Source of the DNA: Macrostomum hystrix
Lineage: Eukaryota > Platyhelminthes > Macrostomidae
NCBI GenBank assembly: GCA_950097015.1
Contig: CATNEN010000007.1
Span: forward strand, 7,560,001 to 7,624,000
Reading direction: 5' to 3'
Length of the DNA stretch: 64,000 nucleotides
Below the pieces are notes generated by a model. It did not search any database. It worked only from the letters and a program-made list of their open reading frames with translations, and was not told where the DNA came from. Positions 1-11,900 of the stretch are shown in pieces. Every line of letters begins with the position of its first letter. The stretch's first letter is position 1. The position numbers and the translations under genes were made by a program.

Positions 1-1
1 A

Positions 2-1510
2 AAAATGGTCGATCCGCAAGTGACTTCGTTTGAACCGGAGGCTTTCGGCAACCTCATCGAGGGTCTGGACTTTCACAAGTTCTACTTTGATCACGGTTAG
101 TTAAACATAATCAACGGGATAAACTGGTGTCTTATCTTCACATATTTATAATAGATATGTTTAAATTCACCTGCATTAGACATTCGTAAATAGATTTTTC
201 AGGTACACTGTCAATTATGAGATATGTAATTATATACGAAGCAGGTAGATAATGTCATAGAAGGCCTATGATTCAGGTGACTGACAGATATCAGACAGGT
301 AGATAGACAGGTATCAGACAGGAAGGTAGACAGATATCTGACAGGTAGATAGACGGATATCATACAGGTAGATAGACAGATATCAGACAGGTAGATAGAC
401 ATATATTAGACAGGTAGATAGATATGAAACAGGTAGATACATATGAGACAGGTGGATAGATATCAGACAGATAGACAAATATCAGACAGGTAGATAGACA
501 GATATCAGACAGGTAGATAGACAGATATCAGACAGGTAGATAGACAAATATCAGACAGGTAGATAGACAGATATCAGACAGGTAAATAAGCAATCATGAC
601 ATACGTAGACAGGTTGTAGTTAAACTCGTAGGTATTAGGCATGCGGCAGGTATATTGTTTCAAACTTACGATAATTGTATTCAGATTTTCTTTGGTAAAG
701 TTAATCAAGCTAATCTTACTCGAATTCGCAGTGCTGGGCAAGAGCAGTGGCAAGGCTGTGCACACCAGCATTCTCAATCCCACTGTGCACCTGCTCAGCG
801 AGGAGTCTGCTTGCATCGCCTACACGCGGCTGACACAGTTTCTGGACAAGTGAGCTGTTCTCTTCGTTAACGCTTTCTTTTATGTGCTAGTGTTTTTTAT
901 CTATTATTTACAAGCATTAGCAGTTTCACTGTGTACTACTGTCAGTACACTGCTGCGGTTGTTTCAGAATCAGAATCATAAATGATAGCTTTGGTTCAGA
1001 ATCAGATCGTGCTTATCTAGTGAGATATTGAAGCCTATTGTATAGTGGGGTGACATTTTGAAAGCCGTTATACTGAATTTGAGATTTTGTAGATCATCGC
1101 AAGAAGAGGGTGAGATTTTGTAGATCATCGCAAGAAGAGGGTGAGATTTTGTAGATCATCGCACAGAAGTGGGTGAGATTTTGTAGATCATCGCAAAAAG
1201 AGGGTGAGATTTTGTAGATCATCGCAAGAAGAGGGTGAGATTTTGTAGATCATCGCACAGAAGAGGGTGAGATTTTGTAGATCATCGCACAGAAGAGGGT
1301 GAGGTTTTGTAGGTCATCCCATAGTGAGTGAGATTTTGCAGATTATCAGAAGGGGTCTAAGATTCCGTCCCCGCTGCCCGCCGCAGGTCTGGCAATCCGT
1401 GCAGCCGGCAGTCCGAGGAGACGCGAGTTTGGTGCCGCCGCGACTCCAAGTGGATCAATCTGCACTTTCACCGCTCGCACGGCGTGCCGCAGCCAGGCGA
1501 GCCAAAGTGA
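2..1510 (+). CDS. camk2: CaMKII, C-terminal association (hub) domain, 5' partial
   Basis: The last three exons of a Ca2+/calmodulin-dependent protein kinase II gene; the kinase and regulatory exons lie left of the window. Exons are 2-95, 732-849 and 1387-1510 (stop TGA 1508-1510), with introns in phase 1 (donor gttagt) and phase 2 (donor gtgagc) and acceptors ttcgcag and gccgcag. The 111 visible residues carry hub-domain hallmarks in order: [39 protein letters not shown] and QSEETRVW. The hub assembles CaMKII into 12-14-subunit rings. The protein ends about 20 residues after the VW motif, as is usual for the family. Both introns contain minisatellites. The ATG at 5 is an internal Met, not a start. 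Identity is very secure from family knowledge; only the upstream exons are missing. Confidence 0.95.
275..590. repeat. 22-23-bp minisatellite in CaMKII intron
   Basis: Unit near agacaggtagatagacagat plus atc, about 14 imperfect copies. Confidence 0.9.
1081..1325. repeat. 31-34-bp minisatellite in CaMKII last intron
   Basis: About eight copies beginning gtgagattttgtagatcatc. Each starts with a donor-like GTGAG and ends 60 nt before the last acceptor. Confidence 0.9.
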
Positions 1511-2704
1511 AATTTTCGCAGCTTCAAATCAGCAGCAGGGGACCCTCCCCGCATTGCTGGTAAAGGCCGATGTCGAACCCTCGGCCGCTTCTGTTGCATG
1601 TGATACAGACATCAATGCCTGTATATACATATGAGACAGGTTTTTGTTTAATTGTCCTGTTTAATCACCGGGCGGGGTGTCCGTTTGTTTGAAAGGATTT
1701 TGTGAAATCTGCTGTCATTTTTCTACTCACAGTTGGCGACATTTTCCTTTTAACTCGTTGTGTGTTTTCTAAGAATTTCTCTTTCCTCTATTTTTCTCTC
1801 TCGAAGCCAGAAATATTTATTGGTCAGCAATCGGTTTTTAGTCCGCTCTGCGATATAAATGGCCCTGGCTTGTTAATGTGACTTGTGAACAGATGTGAAC
1901 AGATTCGACTGTTGATTATTTATAAATAGATGATATCAGCTCGCTTTACTACTTACCAATACTCTTAGTAGTATAAAAATACTCGCGTGCTTCACAACAC
2001 GCATATTTGATTAGAAACTTTTATTATTGTTTCAGTGTGTTTTAATATCCGTAGCCGCTTCATCTAAATAGACTAGGAAAAATCTAGTTGCCATTTTGTT
2101 CGTCATGTCGGCTCTCTGGTCCTAAACTATTTTCAGCGGATTAGCTTTTTTGCCGCTGTTTACCTGAAATCTAATTAGCTTGATTGTTAGTGCTTGGCTG
2201 CAAATCCTTGTTATGAATTCTATAACTTCATTGGCGATATTTTCCTTACAACTGTTTCTATCCAACTTGCACTGGACTAAATGCACAAATATATTTTGTC
2301 AGTAACTTTTAACGCTTTAATATTACTATTCCAACCAATATGCTTTAGTCCTCATTAAGTCGCGATAGTACAGTATTGCCTCATTGTGTTATTATCGCCA
2401 TAGTCTGCGTGTTCGCGTGTGTGCGCCTGCAGCCATTGTTAAAATTTTGCTTTCGCTTGTGTTTCAGTCTGCTGCTGCAGTATAAGAAGATATTTTATTA
2501 ATGAACTATGATTTCCTAATTATTTATCAGCATACCTGCTGCACTCTATCCCACCAGATAAATATCACTTTAATTGTTTCTTTCTTTGTCTCTGTCTGTT
2601 CCAGGACATTGTTAATTAGCAACAGAAAACCCAATCACGATTCTTTCGGATGTGTTCAAAACTACAACTCGGAATCAAAGCTATTTGCTGTGAATGGGGT
2701 AGAG
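1511..2704. other. Non-coding interval after CaMKII
   Basis: AT-rich unique sequence with no credible ORF, exon or RNA gene, presumably the CaMKII 3' UTR and spacer. The first 200 bases after the stop could be UTR. No canonical AATAAA was found. Confidence 0.6.
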
Positions 2705-3385
2705 ACACTCAGAAGGAACCCCACCCGAATGTACACCCGCTCCCATGGAACCCCACCACCATGTACACCCGCTCCCATGGAACCCCACCACCATGTACAC
2801 CCGCTCCAATGGAACCCCACCCCAATTTACACCCGCTCCAATGGAACCCCACCCCAATTTACACCCGCTCCAATGGAACCCCACCACCATGTACACCCGC
2901 TCCAATGGAACCCCACCCCAATGTACACCCGCTCCCAGGGAACCCCACTACAATGTACACCCGCTCCCATGGAACCCCACCACAATGTACACCTGCTCCC
3001 ATGGAACCCCACCACCATGTACACCCGCTCCCATGGAACCCCACCACCATGTACACCCGCTCCAATGGAACCCCACCCCAATTTACACCCGCTCCAATGG
3101 AACCCCACCACCATGTACACCCGCTCCAATGGAACCCCACCCCAATGTACACCCGCTCCCAGGGAACCCCACCACAATGTACACCCGCTCCCATGGAACC
3201 CCACCACCATGTACACCCGCTCTAAGGGAACCCCACCCCAATGTACACCCGCTCCCAGGGAACCCCACCCCAATTTACACCCGCTCTAAGGGAACCCCAC
3301 CCCAATGTACACCCGCTCCCAGGGAACCCCACCCCAATGTACACCCGCTCCCAGGGAACCCCACCCCAATGTACACCCGCTCCGC
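2705..3385. repeat. 32-bp minisatellite upstream of JmjC gene
   Basis: About 21 copies of a unit containing ggaaccccaccaccatgtac. A long ORF on each strand is a by-product of the unit length and lacks gene features. Confidence 0.9.
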
Positions 3386-4055
3386 TCCCCCAACGTACAA
3401 CTCTCCTAAAAAAGCACTGTACCCATCTATGCGCCTCAGCAGAACAGTTTTTATATGGTTTGAAAGGCTTGCACAGAATTAAAGTCAAGTTTGTTTCAAA
3501 AACGTTTAATTTTTTTCAAACGCGTGCGATATTTATTTAAAGAAATCATTTGTAGCCCTCTTGTCTGTCTTCAGTCCCACAAGCCACGCTTTCGCTATAC
3601 GGTGTTGTAAGTTTATTATGCTTATTAAAACAGTAATATCAGCGAATAATTTATTAAGAAGTGCTGAGCGCGTACGTGCAGTACCCGTGGACGATATTAA
3701 ATAAAATTCTGACAAGTAACGCACTGAATAAATAAATCTATTCAAATGATTTAGCAGCAAAGCTGAACTTTTGACTCTTTTTGTTTTGCTCTGACAAATT
3801 CTGGTGTCATCCGCACCGCCCAAAAGCTTCTGTGTTATCATTGTGTTTCTTTTGGCAGTCTTGTTATTTGCATGCAGCTTGACAGGTGATAGAATCAATG
3901 GGAAGATCCGAGTTCAGTTAGGAGGCTAGTTAAAAATTTAGTAAAAATAAACATAGGGAACATTTTCCAATACAGCCTACTAATAGTAGACGGCACGCGC
4001 TGAAGCGCATAAAATTGGTGTAGGCAGACTGCATGTTCGACTTTGTCTCTTTCAG
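3386..4055. other. Spacer before the JmjC gene
   Basis: Unique AT-rich sequence. It should hold the promoter or the missing first exon of the JmjC gene if there is one. I found no ATG exon with a phase-0 donor here. Confidence 0.4.
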
Positions 4056-7000
4056 ACCGCCCCAATCAGCAGCAGGGAGGCCAGGGGGACGGCCAACGAG
4101 CCGCCACGTCGATCCAGACAGAATTTTATAGCCTTGCTGCTGCTGCTTCTGCTTGCGGCTTGTGGCTGCATCTGCTGCTATTGGCTGGACCTGCTGGATG
4201 GCGGCGAGGCTGCCTACGGAATTGGTCACAAGCGTCGCTTTGGCACCTCCAGGTGAGCGGGGCTATGCACGTTGCTAATTACTGGACTTGATGCGTTAAG
4301 GCTTCGTTGAATTATATTAGTGATTAGGAAGTGAGAGGACTGATAAGAGATTAGGAAGTGAGAGGAGTGGTAAGAGATTAGGAAGTGAGAGGGCTGATAA
4401 GAGATTAGGAAGTGAGAGGACTGATAAGAGATTTGGAAGTGAGTGGAGTGATAAGAGATTTGGAAGTGAGAGGACTGATAAGAGATTTGGAAGTGAGAGG
4501 ACTGATAAGAGATTAGGAAGTGAGAGGAGTGATAAGAGATTAGGAAGTGAGAGGACTGATAAGAGATTTGGAAGTGAGAGGACTGATAAGAGATTTGGAA
4601 GTGAGAGGACTGATAAGAGATTTGGAAGTGAGAGGACTGATAAGAGATTTGGAAGTGAGAGGAGTGATAAGAGATTAGGAAGTGAGAGGACTGATAAGAG
4701 ATTTGGAAGTGAGAGGACTGATAAGAGATTTGGAAGTGAGAGGACTGATAAGAGATTTGGAAGTGAGAGGAGTGATAAGAGATTTGGAAGTGAGAGGACT
4801 GATAAGAGATTAGGAAGTGAGAGGACTGATAAGAGATTTGGAAGTGAGTGGAGTGATAAGAGTTTGGAAGTGAGAGGACTGATAAGAGATTTGGAAGTGA
4901 GAGGACTGATAAGAGATTAGGAAGTGAGAGGAGTGATAAGAGATTTGGAAGTGAGTGGAGTGATAAGAGATTAGGAAGTGAGAGGAGTGATAAGAGATTA
5001 GGAAGTGAGAGGACTGATAAGAGATTTGGAAGTGAGTGGAGTGATAAGAGATTTGGAAGTGAGAGGACTGATAAGAGATTTGGAAGTGAGAGGACTGATA
5101 AGAGATTAGGAAGTGAGAGGAGTGATAAGAGATTAGGAAGTGAGAGGACTGATAAGAGATTAGGAAGTGAGAGGAGTGATAAGAGATTTGGAAGTGAGTG
5201 GAGTGATAAGAGATTAGGAAGTGAGAGGAGTGATAAGAGATTAGGAAGTGAGAGGACTGATAAGAGATTTGGAAGTGAGTGGAGTTATAAGAGATTAGGA
5301 AGTGAGAGGAGTGGTAAGAGATTAGGAAGTGAGAGGACTGATAAGAGATTTGGAAGTGAGTGGAGTGATAAGAGATTTGGAAGTGAGTGGAGTGATAAGA
5401 GATTAGGAAGTGAGAGGAGTGATAAGAGATTTGGAAGTGAGAGGACTGATAAGAGATTTGGAAGTGAGTGGAGTGATAAGAGATTAGGAAGTGAGAGGAC
5501 TGATAAGAGATTTGGAAGTGAGTGGACTGATAAGAGATTTGGAAGTGAGAGGAGTGATAAGAGATTTGGAAGTGAGAGGAGTGATAAGAGATTTGGAAGT
5601 GAGTGGAGTGATAAGAGATTTGGAAGTGAGAGGAGTGATAAGAGATTTGGAAGTGAGTGGAGTGATAAGAGATTTGGAAGTGAGTGGAGTGATAAGAGAT
5701 TTGGAAGTGAGTGGAGTGATAAGAGATTTGTAAGTGAGAGGAGTGATAAGAGATTTGGAAGTGAGTGGAGTGGTAAGTGATAAGAGATTTAGGCGAGATG
5801 TACAGTCAGTGGAATCCTGCCTACCCTGCCTCCCCAGGCTGCCCACCCTGCCCCCACAGTGGCATCTATTGCGTGGCGCATCAAACGGCTGCTGTTCTGC
5901 CAAGCAATGGCGAATTTAATGTCTACTACCAATGGAATTAACGAATGGTATTCCGTTTAGGCTAGGATTCGAATTCTAGACCTTATACGTATATTAAACA
6001 ACATCTCGAACGCCCAGACACCCGCCGCTGCCGGTGCCGGAGTCCGCCGACGGCTTCCTGCCGCCTGGCCGCTTCTACCGGGAGCACGTCAGCCAGCTGA
6101 GGCCGTTGGTGATGCGCGGTGCCGTCAAGCTGAGCCGCGCCTTCCGCCTCTGGGACGACGACTACTTTCTTGGTCTGCCGCTGGACCCGGCCAGCTCGCA
6201 GGTGCACATTGAAACCACCAAGAAGGAGAGCCGGCAGCAGACGACCTACAGGACTCCATTCCAGCAGTTCGTGCGCGCCTACAACTCCACCGGTCACTAC
6301 ATGGTGGCCAGCATGCCCCGCTTCCTGGCGCCCGACTTCCCCCTGCCCTGGAGCCTCCAGTGCCCGGACATTGCTGCGGCCATGGTGGAGGCCATCGTCT
6401 GGTTCAGCAGCGGCGGCACCAGCTCAGTGGTGCACACGGATGCTGTGGACAATGTCAACTGCGTGCTGCGCGGCAACAAGACCTTCGTCATGGTGGGTAG
6501 CCTTAGCTTCCCTGCCTACCCTGCCTCCTCAGGCTGCCTACCCTGTCTCCTCAGGCTGCCTACCCTGCCTCCTCAGGCTGCCTACCCTGTCTCCTCAGGC
6601 TGCCTACCCTGCCTCCTCAGGCTGCCTACCCTGCCTCCTCAGGCTGCCTACCCTGCCTCCTCAGGCTGCCTACCCTGTCTCCTCAGGCTGCCTACCCTGT
6701 CTCCTCAGGCTGCCTACCCTGTCTCCTCAGGCTGCCTACCCTGCCTCCTCAGGCTGCCTACCCTGCCTCCTCAGGCTGCCTACCCTGCCTCCTCAGGCTG
6801 CCTACCCTGCCTCCTCAGGCTGCCTACCCTGTCTCCTCAGGCTGCCTACCCTGCCTCCTCAGGCTGCCTACCCTGCCTCCTCAGGCTGCCTACCCTGCCT
6901 CCTCAGGCTGCCTACCCTGCCTCCTCAGGCTGCCTACCCTGCCTCCTCAGGCTGCCTACCCTGCCTCCTCAGGCTGCCTACCCTGCCTCCTCAGGCTGCC

Positions 7001-8586
7001 TACCCTGCCTCCTCAGGCTGCCTACCCTGCCTCCTCAGGCTGCCTACCCTGCCTCCTCAGGCTGCCTACCCTGCCTCCTAAGGATGACTTTTCAGGTTGT
7101 TAACCCTGCCTCCTCAGGAAAGAACTACTTCAGTCTACCTGAGATCTCCTAAGTTCCTAAAGTTCGCTGTCCACGAAAGTATAAAAGTACACCGAAATGC
7201 CTCCTCTCAGGTGGATCCGGCAGTGCACGGCCACCGAGTGCCAATAGACAGGCCGGAGGGCTCCTACTCCTCTATTGACGTCGACTCAGTGGACTTTCGC
7301 CTGTACCCTGGCGTGCGGGATGTGCAATTCTACATTGTCAAGCTGGTGGCCGGCGACTGCCTGTACATCCCCTTCAAATGGATCCACCAGGTGCGATCCT
7401 ACGGCCGCAACATCGCCGTGAACCTCTGGTTCGACACCGCCCTGGTGCGCGCCACCGACGACTGCAACGAGGAGCGGCCGGACCCGGCCTGGCTCATCGA
7501 CTCCAGCGGCTTCAAGGGATTCGACTATAGGCCGCCAGCTGAGCTCTTCGCCGAGCGGCTGCGCGAGGCCGGTGGCGGTCCGGCTAACTTCGACACAATG
7601 CTGGAGCGAGTTGTGCCTGTGAGTCCTTCTTGAGTCTCTGCTCACTCTCCTGTAGCCCAGAAATTAACAGATGTACAGGTTGAGCAGATGAACAGATGTA
7701 CAGGTTGAGCAGATGAACAGATGTACAGGTTGAAGAGATGTACACATTGAACAGATGAACAGGTTGAACAGATGAACAGGTTGAACAGATGTACAGATTG
7801 AGCAGATGTACAGATTGAGCAGATGTACAGATTGAGCAGATGTACAGATTGAGCAGATGTACAGATTGAGCAGATGTACAGATTGAACAGATGTACAGAT
7901 TGAACAGATGTACAGATTGAGCAGATGTACAGATTGAACAGATGTACAGATTGAACGGGCTTACAGATTGAACAGATGTACAGATTGAGCAGATGTACAG
8001 ATTGAACAGATGTACAGATTGAACAGATGTACAGGTTGAACAGATGTACAGATTGAACAGATGTACAGATTGAGCAGATGTACAGGCTGAACAGATTTAC
8101 GGGTATGACAGATGTACAGGTTGAACAGATTTACAGGTAGGACAGATGTACAGGTTGAACAGATTTACAGGTAGGACAGATGTACAGGTTGAACAGATGT
8201 GCGCAGCCTGTGGCGTTGCAATGCCAATGATAAATGCCCTACCCGATTATAATCAGATTGCATTGTTGCTCGAAAACTTTCAGGACCACGCCGAACTGAG
8301 GACCCGCTTTGGTGATCGATTTATCGACGAATTAAACATTGTAAGCCGTCAATTTGTATTGCGTATAATAGAAGCACTGCAGGCTTTACTTATCAGGTTG
8401 GTTCGATTTACCCATTCGCAGGTGTTCAAAGCCTTCGACGCCAACGGTGACTCCCTGGTTGACCTGGCCGAGATTGGCAGCCGGTCGTCCGACCAGCTCA
8501 GGCAGATCGACCGCAGCTTCCTGCAGTTCGACCGGACCATGCGGGAGATGCTGGACATTGTGGCCAAGGAGCGGGAAGAGCTCTGA
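4056..8586 (+). CDS. Membrane-anchored JmjC/cupin-type oxygenase with EF-hand
   Basis: Exons 4056-4252, 6018-6492, 7211-7618, 8284-8340 and 8422-8586 sum to 1302 nt (433 residues) in one frame. Residues about 24-42 form a Leu/Ala/Cys-rich membrane segment (FIALLLLLLAACGCICCYW) after a basic, Arg-rich stretch, so a type II anchor is likely. The JmjC core follows: FSSGG and HTD (Fe ligands His205, Asp207) in exon 2, and the distal His283 in PFKWIHQVRS in exon 3. The C-terminus has a canonical EF-hand loop DANGDSLVDLAE at 385-396. JmjC proteins are Fe(II)/2-oxoglutarate hydroxylases or demethylases; a lumenal protein hydroxylase is my inference. No in-frame ATG precedes the membrane segment, and the frame opens exactly at acceptor tctctttcag (4055), so the start codon may come from a spliced leader or an unseen exon. 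Stop TGA 8584-8586; poly(A) signal at 8787. Confidence 0.85.
4320..5790. repeat. 27-bp minisatellite in JmjC intron 1
   Basis: About 54 copies of a unit like aagagatttggaagtgagag plus gactgat. The variant ggaagtgagtgg creates a perfect GTGAGT donor in many units. It starts about 70 nt after the real donor (gtgagc at 4253). Confidence 0.95.
6515..7080. repeat. 22-bp minisatellite in JmjC intron 2
   Basis: About 26 copies of ctgcctaccctgcctcctca plus gg. Every unit contains a pyrimidine tract followed by CAG|G, i.e. a 3' splice-site look-alike, upstream of the real acceptor tgcctcctctcag (7210). Confidence 0.95.
7665..8200. repeat. 17-bp minisatellite in JmjC intron 3
   Basis: About 30 copies of cagatgtacagattgaa. 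Confidence 0.95.
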
Positions 8587-8786
8587 CCTTTCCAACATTT
8601 TTTAGCTTTAACTATGAATTTTAGATAAAGTAGAATTTTCACGGGGCTCTGAATCTAGAAACTGAAGAGACGACTCCACGCCAAACCTCCGCTTTCCAAG
8701 TGTTCTCAAATGCTTTTGGTCAAGGCTAACTGACTGACTGTGTTACACAATTGTTCATGTAAATTATTTGTATGCCAATTGTATTA

Positions 8787-8792
8787 AATAAA
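8787..8792 (+). terminator. Poly(A) signal of the JmjC gene
   Basis: AATAAA lies about 200 nt after the JmjC stop codon and 170 nt before the splice acceptor that opens the next gene. That spacing would suit a trans-spliced polycistronic unit. Confidence 0.6.
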
Positions 8793-8962
8793 CAGGAAAT
8801 TCGGTTTTCTAGCTAAAATGTCTTATTCGATTCTATTTATTGTGTGGATGCTTGATGGCTTGAATCAGGTGATAAAATTATGTTTAAATTTAGAGTAAAT
8901 AAGCGAATTATGCTACTGCCAACTTCTATCCAGTAGTATATGATGAATTTGTCTCATTGCAG

Positions 8963-11900
8963 ACTCAAATCGCCGCCGAAAGCGACGAGAGCGAGTCGCC
9001 AGATGAGGCGCCGCTTCTACGTGGCCAGCAATCGGTTACTACCTCGACATCATCGGCGACGCCTGCAACTAACAACGGTAACGCCGACGAGTTGCCGCGC
9101 CGTCGACGGCGCCGTCGCCGACGTCGGAAGACAGCGAAGGCTTCAAAAAACGGCGATGCGGGTGAATCGTCGACAACGGCGACAGCTTCGGCATCGTCGC
9201 CGCCAATCGGTTCGCTGCCGCGCCTGGGCCGGCCGCCGAAGAGGTCGGCTGCCTCCTTGCTGCCAGCCCAGAGCGCGCGCCGGCTCGAATTCGACTCGGA
9301 CGGTGAGGCGCACGAAGTTGACGCGGACGCGCCATTCGGTGTCGAGTCGGCGCAACGACTCAGCGACCAACGGCACAGTTACAAGCGTCGCGGTTGCGTA
9401 GCAATTGGCGAGGTCGCCGAGACGTCGCAATCGCCGTCGCCGAAGCGTCGCCGCGTCTATTTCGGCGACGGCGACGACCGAGAAGCGGCTGAAAAACGAC
9501 GCCAGCTGACATACAACGAGGCTACGAGTTGTTCGGCGCTGCTGCAATGCAACGACGAGAATGCGCTGGCTCTTGACGGCAAGAACCTGCTGAGCCACCC
9601 GGACTGCCTGCCGTTTCGCGTTGCCATGGACTACGGCTGGCTCTACCAGCTTCCGGCTGCGGCTGCTCAGGGAAATGCTGCAAGTGCTCAGAGAAATGGC
9701 GTTGCTATTGCTGCAGCTAAGCCTGCGCAAGCTTTAGGAAGTGCATTTTCTGTCTACAAAGCTGCTACTAACACCGGAAGTGCAACCCAAGCTAAAGCTA
9801 GTCAATCGGCAGCCACCAATGCAGGAAGTGCAACTCAGACCAACAAATCTGCCGCTACCAATTCAGGAAGTGCAACTCAGACCAACAAATCTGCCGCTAC
9901 CAATTCAGGAAGTGCAACTCAGACCAACAAATCTGCCGCTACCAATGCAGGCAGTGCAACTCAAACCAACAAATCTGCCGCTACCAATGCAGGAATTGCA
10001 ACTCAGCCCAACAAATCTGCCGCCACCAATGCAGGCAGTGCAACTCAAACCAACAAATCTGCCGCTACCAATGCAGGCAGTGCAACTCAAACCAACAAAT
10101 CTGCCGCTACCAATGCAGGAATTGCAACTCAGCCCAACAAATCTGCCGCCACCAATGCAGGAAGTGCAACTCAAACCAACAAATCTGCCGCTACCAATGC
10201 AGGCAGTGCAACTCAAACCAACAAATCTGCCGCTACCAATGCAGGAATTGCAACTCAGCCCAACAAATCTGCCGCCACCAATGCAGGCAGTGCAACTCAA
10301 ACCAACAAATCTGCCGCTACCAATGAAGGCAGTGCAACTCAAACCAACAAATCTGCCGCTACCAATGCAGGCAGTGCAACTCAAACCAACAAATCTGCCG
10401 CTACCAATGCAGGAATTGCAACTCAGACCAACAAATCTGCCGCTACCAATGCAGGCAGTGCAACTCAAACCAACAAATCTGCCGCTACCAATGCAGGCAG
10501 TGCAACTCAAACCAACAAATCTGCCGCTACCAATGCAGGAATTGCAACTCAGACCAACAAATCTGCCGCTACCAATGCAGGCAGTGCAACTCAAACCAAC
10601 AAATCTGCCGCTACCAATGCAGGCAGTGCAACTCAAACCAACAAGTTTGCCGCTACCAACACCGGAAGTACAGCCCAAAGCAAAGAAACGAGCATCGCCA
10701 TAAGTACATTCAAAGGCGCATCAAATGGGGCCAACGTGGCCGGGTCCGCCTCTGATGCCCTACTCACTCTTGTCCAGTCGCTGAGTGCCGATAGTCAGCG
10801 CCAGTTTGCCAGAATTCACGCGCAGTTGGAGCGGCAGCAGCGACAGTTGAACCGCATCTGCTCCAGCTTGGAGGGTGTCCAGGCGCCGGCCTCATCACCA
10901 ACGACGGCTCGTCCTACTCCGAAGTCGCCGACGGCGTGCATTCGGCCGCGCCGTCAGCCCCCGCCACCTCCGCTCCCGCCGCCTCCACCCCCGGCCATAG
11001 ACTGGGAGGCGTACAGGGACTGCGCCAGCCAACCAATGCGCTACCTGCCGCTGAAGGTGCCAGACCAGCTGCAGCCTGGCGCTGTCCTTCTGTTTAAGGT
11101 GCGTGAGCTGTTATATATACCCTGGCCCGTTGCTATCGACTCGATTTGCTGGAGTAGATAACCGAATTCTTTGCTATGGATTTGAATGACTGAAGTATGA
11201 AAAGGAATTTCGTTGCTATGGACTCGATTGCTTGATTAGTGTAGAAACATTAATTCCGTTGCTATGGACTCGATTGCTTGATTAGTGTAGAAACATGAAT
11301 TCCATTGCTATGGACTCGATTGCTTGATTAGTGTTGAAACAGAATTCCGTTGCTATGGACTCGATTGCTTGATTAGTGTAGAAACATGAATTCCATTGCT
11401 ATGGACTCGATTGCTTGATTAGTGTTGAAACAGAATTCCGTTGCTATGGACTCGATTGCTTGATTAGTGTTGAAACAGAATTCCGTTGCTATGGACTCGA
11501 TTGCTTGATTAGTGTTGAAACAGAATTCTGTTGCTATGGACTCGATTGCTTGATTAGTGTTGAAACAGAATTCCGTTGCTATGGACTCAATTGCTTGATT
11601 AGTGTAGAAACATGAATTCCATTGCTATGGACTCGATTGCTTGATTAGTGTTGAAACAGAATTCTGTTGCTATGGACTCGATTGCTTGATTAGTGTTGAA
11701 ACAGAATTCTGTTGCTATGGACTCGATTGCTTGATTAGTGTTGAAACAGAATTCCGTTGCTATGGACTCGATTGCTTGATTCGATTAGAAACGTGAATTC
11801 CGCTGCTATGGACTCGATTGCTTGATTAGTGTAGAAACATGAATTCCGTTGCTATGGACTCGATTGCTTGATTAGTGTTGAAACAGAATTCCGTTGCTAT

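Noticed and set aside
1324..1563. 79-codon ORF across the CaMKII last exon
   Set aside because: Wrong frame; the phase-2 join to the previous exon gives the CaMKII C-terminus instead.
2501..3540. Long ORFs over the 32-bp array
   Set aside because: Open on both strands and in several frames only because of the repeat unit; no start, splice or family evidence.
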